Shown here: positions 1 through 10,589 of the stretch, in pieces
Layout of the letters: each line of letters starts with the position of its first letter
How positions within the stretch are numbered: the stretch's first letter is position 1
NCBI RefSeq assembly: GCF_004379255.2
Contig: NC_056046.1
Location: 15,314,001-15,378,000, forward strand
Length of the DNA stretch: 64,000 nucleotides
Origin: Salvia splendens
Taxonomy: Eukaryota; Streptophyta; Magnoliopsida; Lamiales; Lamiaceae
Reading direction: 5' to 3'
Notes under the pieces: generated by a model
The model's input: only the letters and a program-made list of their open reading frames with translations
What the model was told of the DNA's origin: nothing
The model's database searches: none
Position numbers and translations under genes: made by a program

Positions 1-2
1 GT

Positions 3-583
3 GACATCAACCCCATATTGGCTTCCAAAGTCGTTCTCGAGGCTCTCTTTTTCAAGGCCGAAACTCCTCATCGGCAGCGCTCTCTTGTTGCAGAGGATGC
101 CAATGCTTCATACCATCAACTTGTGGAGAGGTCATATAAATACCGGCCAGTAAAGGTGGTTGAATTCGAATCACCTAGAAAGCAGTGCATTGTCTACCTG
201 GATCTCAATCGAAATGAATGTGCGCAGCTCTTTCCCTCTGGCCGGATCCACTCACAGGCTTTTCACTTGGGTGGGCAAGGGTTTTCTTGTCAGGGCATTG
301 CAACATGGATCAGAATAGCTCTTTCCACTGCTTTGGGCTGTTTCTGGGTATGCAAGAGAAGGGTTCAGTTTCCATCACCGTAGACTATGAGTTTGCAGCA
401 AGAATGAAGCCGTCTGAGGATTTTGAGAGCAAGTACAAAGGGAAGTACGTGTTCTTGGGAGGGAAGGCCGTGGGCTACCGCAACCTATTCACGACGCCGT
501 GGACTGCGTTCGTGGCCGACGACAGCCCTTACTTCATCAATGGCATTCTGCATCTTAGGGCGGAGCTCACAATCAATAAATAA
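3..583 (+). pseudogene. POB1: LRB/POB1-type BTB protein, C-terminal part, frameshifted
   Basis: Plant LRB/POB1 proteins are BTB-BACK adaptors of CUL3 ubiquitin ligases in the nucleus; the Arabidopsis pair LRB1/LRB2 acts in phytochrome B, PIF3 and CRY2 turnover. Only the C-terminal third is in the window: the end of the BACK region (motifs [13 protein letters not shown] and [12 protein letters not shown]) and the conserved C-terminal beta-rich domain ([54 protein letters not shown]). The normal stop is at 581-583. The frame changes at the T-run 282-285: upstream sequence reads in the frame of position 3 and downstream in the frame of position 218, as if one T of a five-T run were missing. No other break is visible, so a recent null allele, a pseudogene or a base-call error are all possible. 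The gene runs off the left edge, so the BTB domain is not seen. The family assignment is firm. Confidence 0.85.
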
Positions 584-2488
584 CATTTGCAAGGTTTGGT
601 GTAACATTTTGCTAATGAAATTCAGCCATGTGTATTTGCGATGGTTGCTGCTTAGTACAACTGCTGTTGTTGTAGGCCTATGATGTACATATTCATCGGT
701 GTCTCAGAAATTCTGTTTTATGTGCAGCAGTTTGCTTGAGAATTAATCAAAGCTCTCAACTTTACCCTACTACTCCACTAAATTTCTTTTCTTTAGAACA
801 AACAGCTAATTTGCCAATTCACACTATTGTTTGTTTGCTGCAGTTTTAGTCATCCATTATTTTGCACAAGAATTTGTGTGACATGGCCTCCCACGGGCCA
901 TGATTTGCAAGAACGACGACTCACGCTGCAGCCTCTCAACCGTAACCCAATGCCATTCCTTCTTCAAGTTCAAGATTTTTGGAATACTTGTTTAAGATGA
1001 ATGGGGAAATCTTGTTGGTTTTCTTGATTCACCGGGATTAGGAAGTTATTGCAGTTATGAATCATGCTGAAGTTTTTGTGACTCAGATTGGGTCTAAGGT
1101 TTGGAGAGGCTACGAGAGGTGGCATTGATCTTGAAGGAGACTTGTGTTTGAGTGGGTTTGGAAAATTTTGGTTAATATGAAAACTTGTTACATTTCACCT
1201 CTTTCATTAAACTACAAGTTTCATTTTATAGATCTTAATTACAAGATGAATGTCTATATATACAAATGGGTGAAAGCACTAACAGTTCAATGCATTCATC
1301 TATTCTGCTAAAAGAAAGGAAAAAATCAATACATCCTGATCAATTTTAGGGTGTAGAAAATGAGGCTTAGATCAACTTCAAAGTGCAGTAAAAAAAGTAA
1401 CAGCAGCATGCGCTAACACCTCACTTCTATCATCACAAACCTCTACTTGGGAAATCATCCATCATTTACTTAAGGTTAATTTCGTCACCATCAAAATAAT
1501 ATAGTAGTATGTCTAAAGCCATCAAACAAATTCTGACAAACCGAACTCTCTCATGAGACAAGAAGAAAAGCAATCTCTGTTTCATCTTGTTTTTGCACTT
1601 GATCCACTGCTTAGCTGATTCTCTGGACACCATTCTTTATGACCATACTATTGGAGTCATGGTCAGCAGAGACAGCACTCGGACGAGCTCTACGACACTA
1701 GGCTCCCCAAATATCTAGCTGGGATGAAGGTTTCTGTGGTAGGACTCAGAGGCAGAACTATGAAGAAAGGGGGGCAATTTTAGCAGCTTCCCCATCCCAC
1801 CAAGACACTTACTGTGCCATATGTGAAGAGAATCCTTGTTGTTTCTGGGCAACTACTCTTATTCATCCTACAGCTTATCAGGTAACACACTCTTGAATTC
1901 ACCTAATGGAGTATATGTTACAGCAAAAAGGCCATTTCTCCATAGTTACTCCAATCAAGGGATCACTCTATCAAATATGCCCTCTCCCCTTCTAATCTAT
2001 GAACGTTTTGACATACTTCACCACACTGTGCCCAAGTATGAAAAATGCATGTTTTGAATTGGGATTTTTAAAAACATAGAAGACTGATTATTTACACTGC
2101 ACATATGAATCAACTATCCTATACAAATATCTTTAACAGAAGCAGAAGATACAACCTCATATCTGATGGTCAATCTCAATTACCAGAATCACAGTAACAT
2201 GTAAATAGTTGTTAAAAGATTTGCCATGAAACAGTTAAAACAACAGATCCTAATGGTAAAACCACATAAAACAGGTCATGGAAGAACTAAACAAATCAAT
2301 GCAATCAATATGATCACTTCAAATAAGGCATTCTTCTCTTATTAACTGCATATGCAACAAACAATGCAAAGCTACAAAATATTTTTGTCAACAACAAATT
2401 CTCATCAGGGGATACAACTTCAATTCAAGCTTAATGCCTCAAGAAAACCATAGGAATAACAACCAAACCTCAAACAAGGTCTTCTCCA
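584..2488. other. Intergenic space between two convergent genes
   Basis: The left gene ends at 583 (+) and the dehydrogenase ends at 2489 (-), so this stretch holds both 3' UTRs. I see no long open frame with family resemblance. The short frame at 1836-2057 has no recognisable motif and is probably chance. Confidence 0.5.
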
Positions 2489-3955
2489 CTAGACTCTGGC
2501 TTTACGAGCAAGCTTGGACCACTCAGTGTGATATGCTCCCGGGCGATCAACCCTCTCATAGGTATGCGCCCCAAAGTAGTCTCTCTGTGCCTGCACAAGG
2601 TTAGAAGGGAGCCTCCCGCGCCTATAGGTATCAAAATACTGCAAACTAGCTGACATTCCAGGAACACTAACGCCCTTCTGAATCGCCAACCCCACAACTC
2701 GCCTCCAAGCCGCTTGCCTCTGCACCATCTCCCTAGCAAATTCAGGGTCTACCAGCAAATTAGCCAGCCCCGTATTTCTCTGATAAGCCTGCTTGATCCT
2801 GTCCAAGAACACAGCCCTAATGATGCACCCGCCTTTCCAAATCCGTGCTAGCTCCCCCAAATTTAACCCCCACCCTTTCTCCAAACTCTTGGCACTCAAC
2901 AGATTCATCCCTTGCGCGTAACTGCAAATCTTGGATGCATACAGAGCCTGCCTAACATCATCAACCAACTTCTTCTTATCCACGCCCCCCACATTGTTGA
3001 TCTCCTCTGTCAACCCTTCCTTTCTGAAAATCTCGGAGGCAGCCTCTCTCTCATCCTTCAACCCGCTCATATACCTGCTGTCCAATGAAGCAGCAATAGT
3101 GGGAGCTGCCATGGATAGCTCGGCTGCCTGCTGCACGGTCCACTTTCCAGTTCCTTTCATCCCCGTCTTGTCAAGAATCTTATCCACCAAATGCCCCTTC
3201 CCGGATTCATGATCCTCCACCTTAAAGATGTCGGATGTGATCTCAATCAAGAAGCTCTCCAGCTCACCGCGATTCCACTCCCCAAAAATCTCGGCGAGCT
3301 CATCATTTCCTAATCCCCCAACATTCTTCAAAACATCATAGGCCTCGGAAATGAGTTGCATATCGCCATACTCGATCCCATTATGGACCATCTTCACGAA
3401 ATTGCCGGAACCCCCTTCACCGATGTAGGTGACGCAGGGGCCATCGTCGACCTGAGCCGCGACCTTGTCTAAAATATTGTGAATATTCAAGTAAGCACGG
3501 TGAGAGCCACCAGGCATCAGAGAGGGCCCATATCTGGCGCCGTCCTCGCCACCGGAGACGCCCATGCCGAAGTAGAGCAGGCCATTGGCAGATACATCGA
3601 CCATGCGGCGCTCGGTGTTCTCGTACCACTCGTTTCCGCCATCGATGATGGTATCGCCAGGCTCCATGTAGGCAGAGAGGGCGGCGATTGTCTGATCGAC
3701 CGGCGCACCCGCCTTGACGAGGATGATAACAGAGCGCGGCTTCTGGAGGGAGAGGACGAAATCCTTGGGGTTGTAGTGGCCGGTGAGCGGCAATTGGCCC
3801 TCGCGGTGGGCGCGATCTAGGGTTTCGTCGACTTTGGATGTAGTGCGATTGTAAACAGAGATGGGAAACCCTTTCTCGGCAATGTTTAGGGCGAAGTTCT
3901 GCCCCATGACTGCCAAACCAGCGAGACCGATTTGCGATAGCGTGGCTGACTCCAT
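2489..3955 (-). CDS. PGD: 6-phosphogluconate dehydrogenase, decarboxylating
   Basis: This enzyme converts 6-phosphogluconate and NADP+ to ribulose 5-phosphate, CO2 and NADPH in the oxidative pentose phosphate pathway. The 488-residue frame is complete and intronless, as is usual for plant PGD genes. Visible features are the Rossmann motif GLAVMG (13-18), the substrate loop SGGEDGARYGPSLMPGG (134-150), and the catalytic segment with K188 and E195, seven residues apart like Lys183/Glu190 of the sheep enzyme. The all-helical C-terminal domain follows to the end. The protein begins MESATLSQIG with no transit peptide, which argues against a plastid form. The C-terminus is -ARV, at the place where the Arabidopsis peroxisomal isoform carries -SKI, so a weak PTS1 cannot be excluded; otherwise it is cytosolic. 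The start is the only ATG that precedes the Rossmann fold. Confidence 0.97.
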   Translation of the reverse strand: MESATLSQIGLAGLAVMGQNFALNIAEKGFPISVYNRTTSKVDETLDRAHREGQLPLTGHYNPKDFVLSLQKPRSVIILVKAGAPVDQTIAALSAYMEPGDTIIDGGNEWYENTERRMVDVSANGLLYFGMGVSGGEDGARYGPSLMPGGSHRAYLNIHNILDKVAAQVDDGPCVTYIGEGGSGNFVKMVHNGIEYGDMQLISEAYDVLKNVGGLGNDELAEIFGEWNRGELESFLIEITSDIFKVEDHESGKGHLVDKILDKTGMKGTGKWTVQQAAELSMAAPTIAASLDSRYMSGLKDEREAASEIFRKEGLTEEINNVGGVDKKKLVDDVRQALYASKICSYAQGMNLLSAKSLEKGWGLNLGELARIWKGGCIIRAVFLDRIKQAYQRNTGLANLLVDPEFAREMVQRQAAWRRVVGLAIQKGVSVPGMSASLQYFDTYRRGRLPSNLVQAQRDYFGAHTYERVDRPGAYHTEWSKLARKARV

Positions 3956-4369
3956 TTCTCGGAATTTGGTGGCGCCGCCGGCGAAATCAGAGAGAATCTA
4001 GATATTGGTGGAAAGTCAGATGAGAGCCGCCGGAGTGACGGGTTAAATGACGCAAATGGCCTCGGGGATTTGAATATGGCGGGGCGGACCCGTCGAGGGA
4101 GTGAAAGGTTGCCTTTTTGCGATGCGATTATATCTATGCGAACGGCGTCGTTCCCTTGTTTTCGTGAATGGTGGGACCTGAACCAATTTGCCTTTTTTTA
4201 CATTTAATTGTGAAATACTGACTGCCACTTTGTTTCTTATACGTATTAAATGATTTTTCTAAATCTTTATTATAAATTTTATTGTTAGAAATCAGTATTA
4301 ATTTTAAATCAAAGTATATGTATGTCGAGGGTTGGCATTGTGGGGTAAGCCGGCCGGACGGACCGGACC
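3956..4369. promoter_or_regulatory. Upstream region of the PGD gene
   Basis: About 400 bp between the PGD start codon and the first MITE, presumably its 5' UTR and proximal promoter. I see no certain TATA box or cis element. The short reverse frame inside it shows no family resemblance. Confidence 0.35.
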
Positions 4370-4555
4370 CAGGGACGGATCCACCTTAATATAAGGTGGG
4401 GCAAATGCCCCTCCTCAAATATTTTTACTATATGCTATTTTGTCAATTTTGTAATTTTTTTTTTAAATTTCTTTATATTTGCCCCTTCTCAAATTTTCAA
4501 ATTTCCAATACATATAATTTTGCCCCCGTTCATTTATATTCCTGGATCCGTCCCT
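4370..4555. mobile_element. hAT (Tip100-like) MITE
   Basis: The ends are inverted repeats: CAGGGACGGATCC on the left and its complement ending GGATCCGTCCCT on the right. They resemble the CAGGGGCGGA termini of Tip100-type hAT elements. Flanks ACCGGACC (4362-4369) and TCCGGACC (4556-4563) form an 8-bp target duplication with one mismatch. The interior is AT-rich with no coding capacity, but carries palindromic GGGGCAAATGCCCC near the left end. Confidence 0.8.
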
Positions 4556-4895
4556 TCCGGACCTACTACTATTCAACTGCAAGGTCCTTCAAAATTAATT
4601 TCATTTATGCATATTTGAACCCTATGATAAGATGAGCTATATAACAACTAATTGTTCTCTCATATTTATCATATTTATATTAAAATTTATGTCGTCTAAT
4701 ACCAAAATTATTGATGGTAAAAGAGTATTTCTATCACTAAAAGAGGACTACTTCCATTTTACAATAGTGTGATAGGATGTGGTTAACACTTAACACTTCT
4801 ATAACCAAAACTCGCTTATTTTTGTTATTTGCGAAGTACAAATATTTTGAATGGAGAGATAACTTAATAAATGGCGTAAGTGAGGTTTCGTATAA

Positions 4896-5493
4896 GGGCA
4901 TCTCCAATCATACTACATATCCCATTTTTGCAGTTAAAATAGGCTCCAGCCATACTCCAAAACCTATCCCAAATTGTACTTTTTTGCATTTTTGAACAGG
5001 AATACCCCATCTTTGGTGTAAAATTGTAGCAAACGCAAATTGCTTTTTGAATTTCAGAAAATTACAATTAAATCCATCTTGTTTTGTGTATTTTCGGATT
5101 GAGCAAGAAGATGTGTACCTGATTTATGAAAAACTTGTTGTCTGCAAAAGTGGAGGAAGAAGATAGAGAAGCAGAATGGGGGAGAAGACCGAATGCAAGA
5201 AATGAACGGCGATTTAGTTTATAATTTCTTTTAATAGTTTAATTTATATTTAAATTAGTCAAATATTGTGCTTTAGATTATTTAATTAAATTTGGAAAAT
5301 TATTTACTGAGTGTGGTGGGTTAATGTGTAATTAAAATTAATATATAGGCAAAATTAAAAAAGTAAAAAAAGTAAGTGAGGAATATTCTTTTGGGTTTTG
5401 AGTTTGGTGTAAATGGTTGAAGTAGAATTACTGTTTGATAAGACAGAACTGGAAAAATGTGTTTGAGTTTGGTGTAAATAGTTGGAGATGGCC
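4896..5493. mobile_element. Tourist/Harbinger-type MITE
   Basis: Terminal inverted repeats GGGCATCTCCAATC and GGCCATCTCCAACT (right end read in reverse) are flanked by a TAA duplication (4893-4895, 5494-5496), the 3-bp TWA duplication of PIF/Harbinger elements. The motif TTTGGTGTAAA occurs three times inside. There is no coding sequence. Confidence 0.75.
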
Positions 5494-5496
5494 TAA

Positions 5497-6233
5497 TTGC
5501 CTAATTTGAACTTAGCCCAGCCTATTAACAGACTAATATTAATATTGGTTTGATGCCTAAATTATAGTTCCGTGCATTTGTCCTTATAAAAATGTATATT
5601 AATGAAACATTGATCTCATCGCATACAAGAATTAAGTTTAATTTCCATTAAAAAAGGTATTCATAAAATAGTGTAAGATTTTACATGTATATAATTAACA
5701 ATTTCAGTACAAAGAAAAAAATTGCTTTTATATAATAAGCAAAATTTGATATTTTAAACTCCATTACGTAATAATTACTGTTGATTTAATCCTATTTAAA
5801 ATGACATGTTTTTTATTAGATGGAGTAGTAAATAAGTGTATGTATTTCTATTTTTAATAAGCAACGTTTTTTCTCCAGTAATATATTGTTTTCTATATAA
5901 AATAAAGTATTTAACTTGTTTTTGTCTTTATTTAAGACAGTCAACCATCTTTATTTGTAACGTTAACAGACTTGCCAATATCTCTTCAAATTCTCCCTTA
6001 TCCAAGATATGTGTCATTTATTATGAGTCAGGAGCCAGTATCAATTAATTCAATTAATTTTGGCTGGAAATAAAATTCCTAATTGCTTTAGTCGCAGTAT
6101 TTCGATTCTATTTTTGGAGAGCGGGAGTACTATATTAATATATGTTACTTACCGTCTCTATTAAATAGTCACACTAATTAGAGCGGAGTATTATTTTAGG
6201 ATGTTTTACTTTTAGATCGTTTTGATATTTTAA
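5497..6233. other. AT-rich intergenic DNA
   Basis: No gene or clear element was found. The fragment near 6110-6200 (GGGAGTACTATATT, GAGCGGAGTATTATT) looks like decayed Stowaway ends. Confidence 0.3.
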
Positions 6234-7426
6234 TTAAGGGTAGTGATTTAGAGACATAATGTCTCCATGCCATAATACCCTTATGGCATTTTGACATAGA
6301 TATATTTTTTATTATGACTACTTTACCCAATATCATGTTAAATGGATACAAATCTAATTAAGGAATATTAAATCAAATTAAATATCTTTATCTAAATGCA
6401 TATTTATTGATTTGATTAGAGATAAACTACAATCATGCTCGAAACTTTTTATATGTTTACACGTCATTTTTTCATGTTAATTTTATACTATTTTATTTAT
6501 TTAAAAATCATGAATTTAGATTATAAATTAGTTACTATAGTAGTAATTAACAAAATACATACTAAATTATTATTTAATAATAAAATAATTTGATAGCTTC
6601 ATCTATTATTATTTTTTCAAATAAATTTTTATATAATCAGTTGATAATTTAATTATGAGTTATTTTCTTTTTTATGTTATACTTTCATAGCCGGTTTTAT
6701 TATTTTTTTGTTAAATTTCTTATTCAAATTTGAATTGTATGATTAAATAATAGTAGTAGTTATTATGATGAATCATTTATTTGAGTTATCTTTTGTATTT
6801 TTGTATTAATTTTCTTAACTTTTATCACATGTAATATTTGTTTTTTACTCTATAAAATTATGCTTAGAAAGTTAACTTTATAACGTTTCAAAAATAAAAA
6901 ATTATTGTATTTTTTAATACGAAAATAATTGGATGAATCAACTTTTGTCATTTTAGATTATTTAATATATCGTACATCAACTAATTATATTAAGAATTAA
7001 GAAAATGAAGAATCATAAGCTCCATTAATAATATATTTTTGTAGTTAGTAATTTTAAACTAAAATTTATAAAACTAATTTGTAAAGAAATCCAATATTTT
7101 TATTTGGTAGTAAAATTGTACTACTCTATATTTTAAATTTTTCTTTAAATAAATGCAATAAAAGGGGAATAGATAAAAAAATATTATCCAGTCATATTTT
7201 AAAATCGTATATATGATTCACGTGTTTATTAAATGCATGCATAATATATGCATAATCTACATTTATATCCTTAAATAGGTTATAGGTGTAATAAATAAAC
7301 AAATTAATATAGGGGTAGTAAAGTAAACACATAAAATAAAATTTTAATTAAAAATACCACATAATATATAATTACCATTTTAACCTCATTATGTCTTAGA
7401 CATTATGTCTCCAAAACATTATTCTT
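6234..7426. mobile_element. Candidate TIR element with GAGACATAATGTCT ends
   Basis: The left end carries GAGACATAATGTCTCC and the right end carries the same string in inverted orientation next to a second ACATTATGTCT. The roughly 1.1 kb between them is very AT-rich and non-coding. I could not define a target duplication, so the borders are approximate and the superfamily is unknown. Confidence 0.45.
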
Positions 7427-7705
7427 TAATTAATTGGCGCTTCATACTGCTAAAGGTAGTAGCTTACTTTAGGATTTCGAGTCTGTTGTAGTTTGTCATT
7501 TTACAGCTAATTCTTATCGTATTTTGTTTGTAACTTTCTTAGACGAATTCATGTTTAGGAACTTCGGTGATAAGTTTAAGCAGTTGGTTGTTTCATGAAA
7601 GATTAAGTATTTTTTTATATTTATTACTTTCTCTGTTCAGACGCTGTCCATATTTTATACCAAAAAAATACTCCATTAACCACTAATCAACAAGTTATAT
7701 AGCAG

Positions 7706-8048
7706 TGTGTAAGTTGGTCAAGCAGTAGAGAGGTTAATAATGACTGAGCCCAAGGGTCTCGGGCATGGGCTGGCCACCCAAATAGAGGTGACTAGGGGCT
7801 AAAGCCATTAATGAATTTATTTTTTAAACAATTTTCTATTCATTTTTTGTGAAATTTATTGATATTTAATGTAAATTATTGTATAACAGCCCTTACAAAT
7901 GATGAAAATTGTCCAAAAATATACATTGAAATAAAAGTTAGAAATCTCAGCCCCTATTGATATATATTTCTGCGTCCGCCCCTGGTCTCGGGTTCGAGTC
8001 TTTCGTGGCACGGCCTTTAAATTTATGTTCATTTAACCATATAAAAAA
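7706..8048 (+). mobile_element. tRNA-derived SINE, split by a hAT MITE
   Basis: A box-A-like segment (AGTTGGTCAAGCAGTAGAG, about 7712-7730) and a box-B-like GGTTCGAGTCT (7991-8001) match the internal RNA polymerase III promoter of tRNA genes, but no cloverleaf can be folded. The copy ends in a short A-run near 8043-8048. A 221-bp hAT MITE lies between the two boxes. The SINE family and its duplication are not clear. Confidence 0.55.
7764..7984. mobile_element. hAT MITE inserted in a SINE
   Basis: A perfect 8-bp duplication GTCTCGGG lies at 7756-7763 and 7985-7992. The right end TCCGCCCCTG is the complement of the Tip100-type terminus CAGGGGCGGA; the left end CATGGGCTGG has diverged. It is non-coding. 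Removing it with one duplication restores a continuous tRNA-like head. Confidence 0.75.
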
Positions 8049-9136
8049 TGTCATGTGGCATTACTAACAATCTTTGAAACTCCACAAATCAATGATAAAT
8101 GAAATCTAGAATCAAAATCATACATTCTTCGAAAATTCAAATCGCCCAAACCCGAACTAGGCTACTAGCAAAGAATTTTACAATCAAACTCTAATAAAAA
8201 CGCAAAAAAAAAAAAAAAAATCATCCACCCAGAATAAAATATCCTAGTATTTTGTTGACACTTCCTATTTTGTTGGCACGTTAATGTGTGGGGAAAAGTG
8301 AATGAAAGTAATTTTAATTATAAGTAGAGCATAAGTCTAATTTTATATTATACATAGTATTAGTTTTAGAATATAAATATGAGTGAAATGAATTAATAAA
8401 TTATGATAAGTTCACTTTTATATAGTTTTATAATATAATGTGAGTGAAAAAGAAGTGGAAAAGTCTCACTTTTATAATTAGTGTTATACTATCTCATTGC
8501 ATACGAATTCGTACTATTTTTATTTTTAGATCGTCCATAAATTGTAGTAAGTTTTTCTTTAACATAACTTTTTTTATCTACCATTTTCTAACTTTATTAA
8601 TTTATATTTAAACTTGTGCCGTCTACTATTAAGACTTTTTTTTAGACGGATATAGTAATAAATTGTGAGTTAAATTGATATTGAACTATAAGATCCATTT
8701 ATGGGGAAAAAAATGCAGGTGAAATCGGACATTTAATTGTGGGCACTCATTTTTAGAATATTTTAGGTTATTTTAATTAGATTATGAAAATTAAGATATT
8801 AAAAAATTGTGGGAAAAAAATGCAGGTGAAAAAAATTGGAAATTTAATTCTTGAAATTTCTTTTTCTTGAAAAAATAAGGTATGATAATGTTAGAATTTA
8901 GGTTATTTTAATTAGATTATGAAAATTAAGATATTAAAAAGGACGGGGTAAGGTTTCTCCTACCTATCATAGTTAAATATGAAAAAGATAAAATTAAATC
9001 AATAGGAAACTTTAAAGAGAATATATTTTCTTGGGAGTTACAATAATTATTAAACGAGCCACAAACAAAAAAAGCCCAACAATTAAAAAAACAGCAAAAG
9101 GAAGCCCAACAAATTCGGATATAAATCAGTTGGAAT
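8049..9136. other. AT-rich intergenic DNA with a local duplication
   Basis: There is no gene. A stretch of about 50 bp ending TTAAGATATTAAAAA occurs at about 8752-8806 and again at 8890-8940, and the string AAAAAAATGCAGGTGAAA precedes both regions (near 8707 and 8814). This is a small, diverged direct duplication. The part at 8290-8500 resembles the inside of Stowaway elements. Confidence 0.4.
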
Positions 9137-9208
9137 TATCAGAGCCAGGTTTCGATCCTGGGACCTGTGGGTTATGGGCCCACCACGCTTCCGCTGCGCC
9201 ACTCTGAT
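9137..9208 (-). tRNA. Initiator tRNA-Met (CAU)
   Basis: Read on the reverse strand, the 72-nt sequence begins ATCAGAGTGGCGCAGC and ends GGCTCTGATA. That forms the seven-base acceptor stem TCAGAG...CTCTGA with the non-canonical A1:A72-type end pair known from eukaryotic initiators. The anticodon CAT is at 9174-9176 inside the stem GTGGGCCCATAACCCAC, and the T-loop is AGGATCGAAACCTGG. No intron and no encoded CCA are present. A CAA motif lies just upstream (TTCAACAG), as in many plant tRNA genes. It appears intact, with no flanking SINE features, so I treat it as a functional gene used for translation initiation. Confidence 0.95.
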
Positions 9209-10090
9209 CTGTTGAATATTTGCAGAAAAATAATATACTTATTCTCTATAAAAATATATGCTGTGTTTAAATTGTAAGTGCGCGTATTATATTCCCGAGT
9301 TATAATTTGAACATATTTGGTATTCCTTAACGAGAATGGATTGTGCAAACATCTATGTTTACCTTAATTTAAACAACATGACCATAATGTATATTTTTTT
9401 TATTTATCTTTTGTAATGAATCGATATTCCTAATTCATTTCTCTCATATTATACATATATATAGAATCTACAATCCATTAACTTATTTATCCACTTTAAT
9501 TTACATTTCTTAAAACCCAAATATTATTTTAAAAAATATTTGAGTCAGTTAATTATTTCCGTAAACCTTAAATACTTAAGTACAATGATAAAACAAATAA
9601 AATTATGACTAAGCCACCGGTAACAAACTTTTGGGACATGAAGGGAAACATATTTACAAACAATAAATACAAATTATTTCCACAGTCATTAACTGTTTTA
9701 TGGGAAAAAATGTACATGTAGCCCAAATACAATAAATACGTCCTCTGGAAAAAACTCAAATTACTCAACCCCCAAACTTTTAAATATATAGCTTAACATT
9801 ATATAAATATTTCAATACCTGCCAGGAGCTCGAAAGGATTGGATTCTCTTCACCTTATTATTAATTTCCTTTATCTTTTAAATGAACAGCCATATGTGAC
9901 ATAATTGGCTTGGATATCATATATCACGTTTGTATACGGTATAAAACGTTCAAGCTAAAAAAGACAAGCCAGCGATTGAGACAAACATTAAAATTAAGCA
10001 AGTCGTTCCATCTAAAATTTGTACGCAAATAAGAAAATTAAAATAAACAAACAACACACGTTATGACATTGTCTGTCAATCCTCATCCAC
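9209..10090. other. AT-rich intergenic DNA
   Basis: I see no gene, repeat structure or RNA gene here. The short open frame at 9568-9768 (-) has no recognisable motif. Confidence 0.3.
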
Positions 10091-10384
10091 CACATAGTAG
10101 TGGTATCACCGTAGATATCGGAACTGCATACTGTACATGATCACTTTGTAGGTTGATCATGAATCACATAGTAGTGGTATCACCGTAGATATCGGAACTG
10201 CATACTGTATATGATCACTTTGTAGGTTGATCATGAGTAAAATATAATTAAATATGTCTTTATTTATGACCAGTTCAAACTATAACTATTTCACTTGTAT
10301 ATGATCACTTTATAGGTTGATCATGAGTAAAATATAATTAAATATGTCTTTATTTATGACCAGTTCAAACTATAACTATTTCAC
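10091..10384. repeat. Two overlapping tandem duplications
   Basis: A 74-bp unit beginning CACATAGTAGTGGTATCACC is present twice (10091-10164, 10165 onward). A 90-bp unit beginning TGTATATGATCACTTT and ending ACTATTTCAC is then present twice (about 10206-10295 and 10296-10384). The last ATTTCAC became the target of the adjoining hAT insertion. Confidence 0.9.
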
Positions 10385-10589
10385 GTAGTGTTGCCCAAGG
10401 TTCCAAAACCGGCGGTTCCGGTTTGGTCGGAGTCGGAACCGGAACCGGACCGTGAGGCTATTTCACGGTTCTGGTTTAGGTTCGAAAACCGCCGGTTCCG
10501 GTTCCGGTTCGGAACCGCCAGTTTTCCGGCGGTTTACACGGTTCCGGTTCGAAAACCGGCGGTTTCGCGGTTCGATTTTTTTAAAAATT

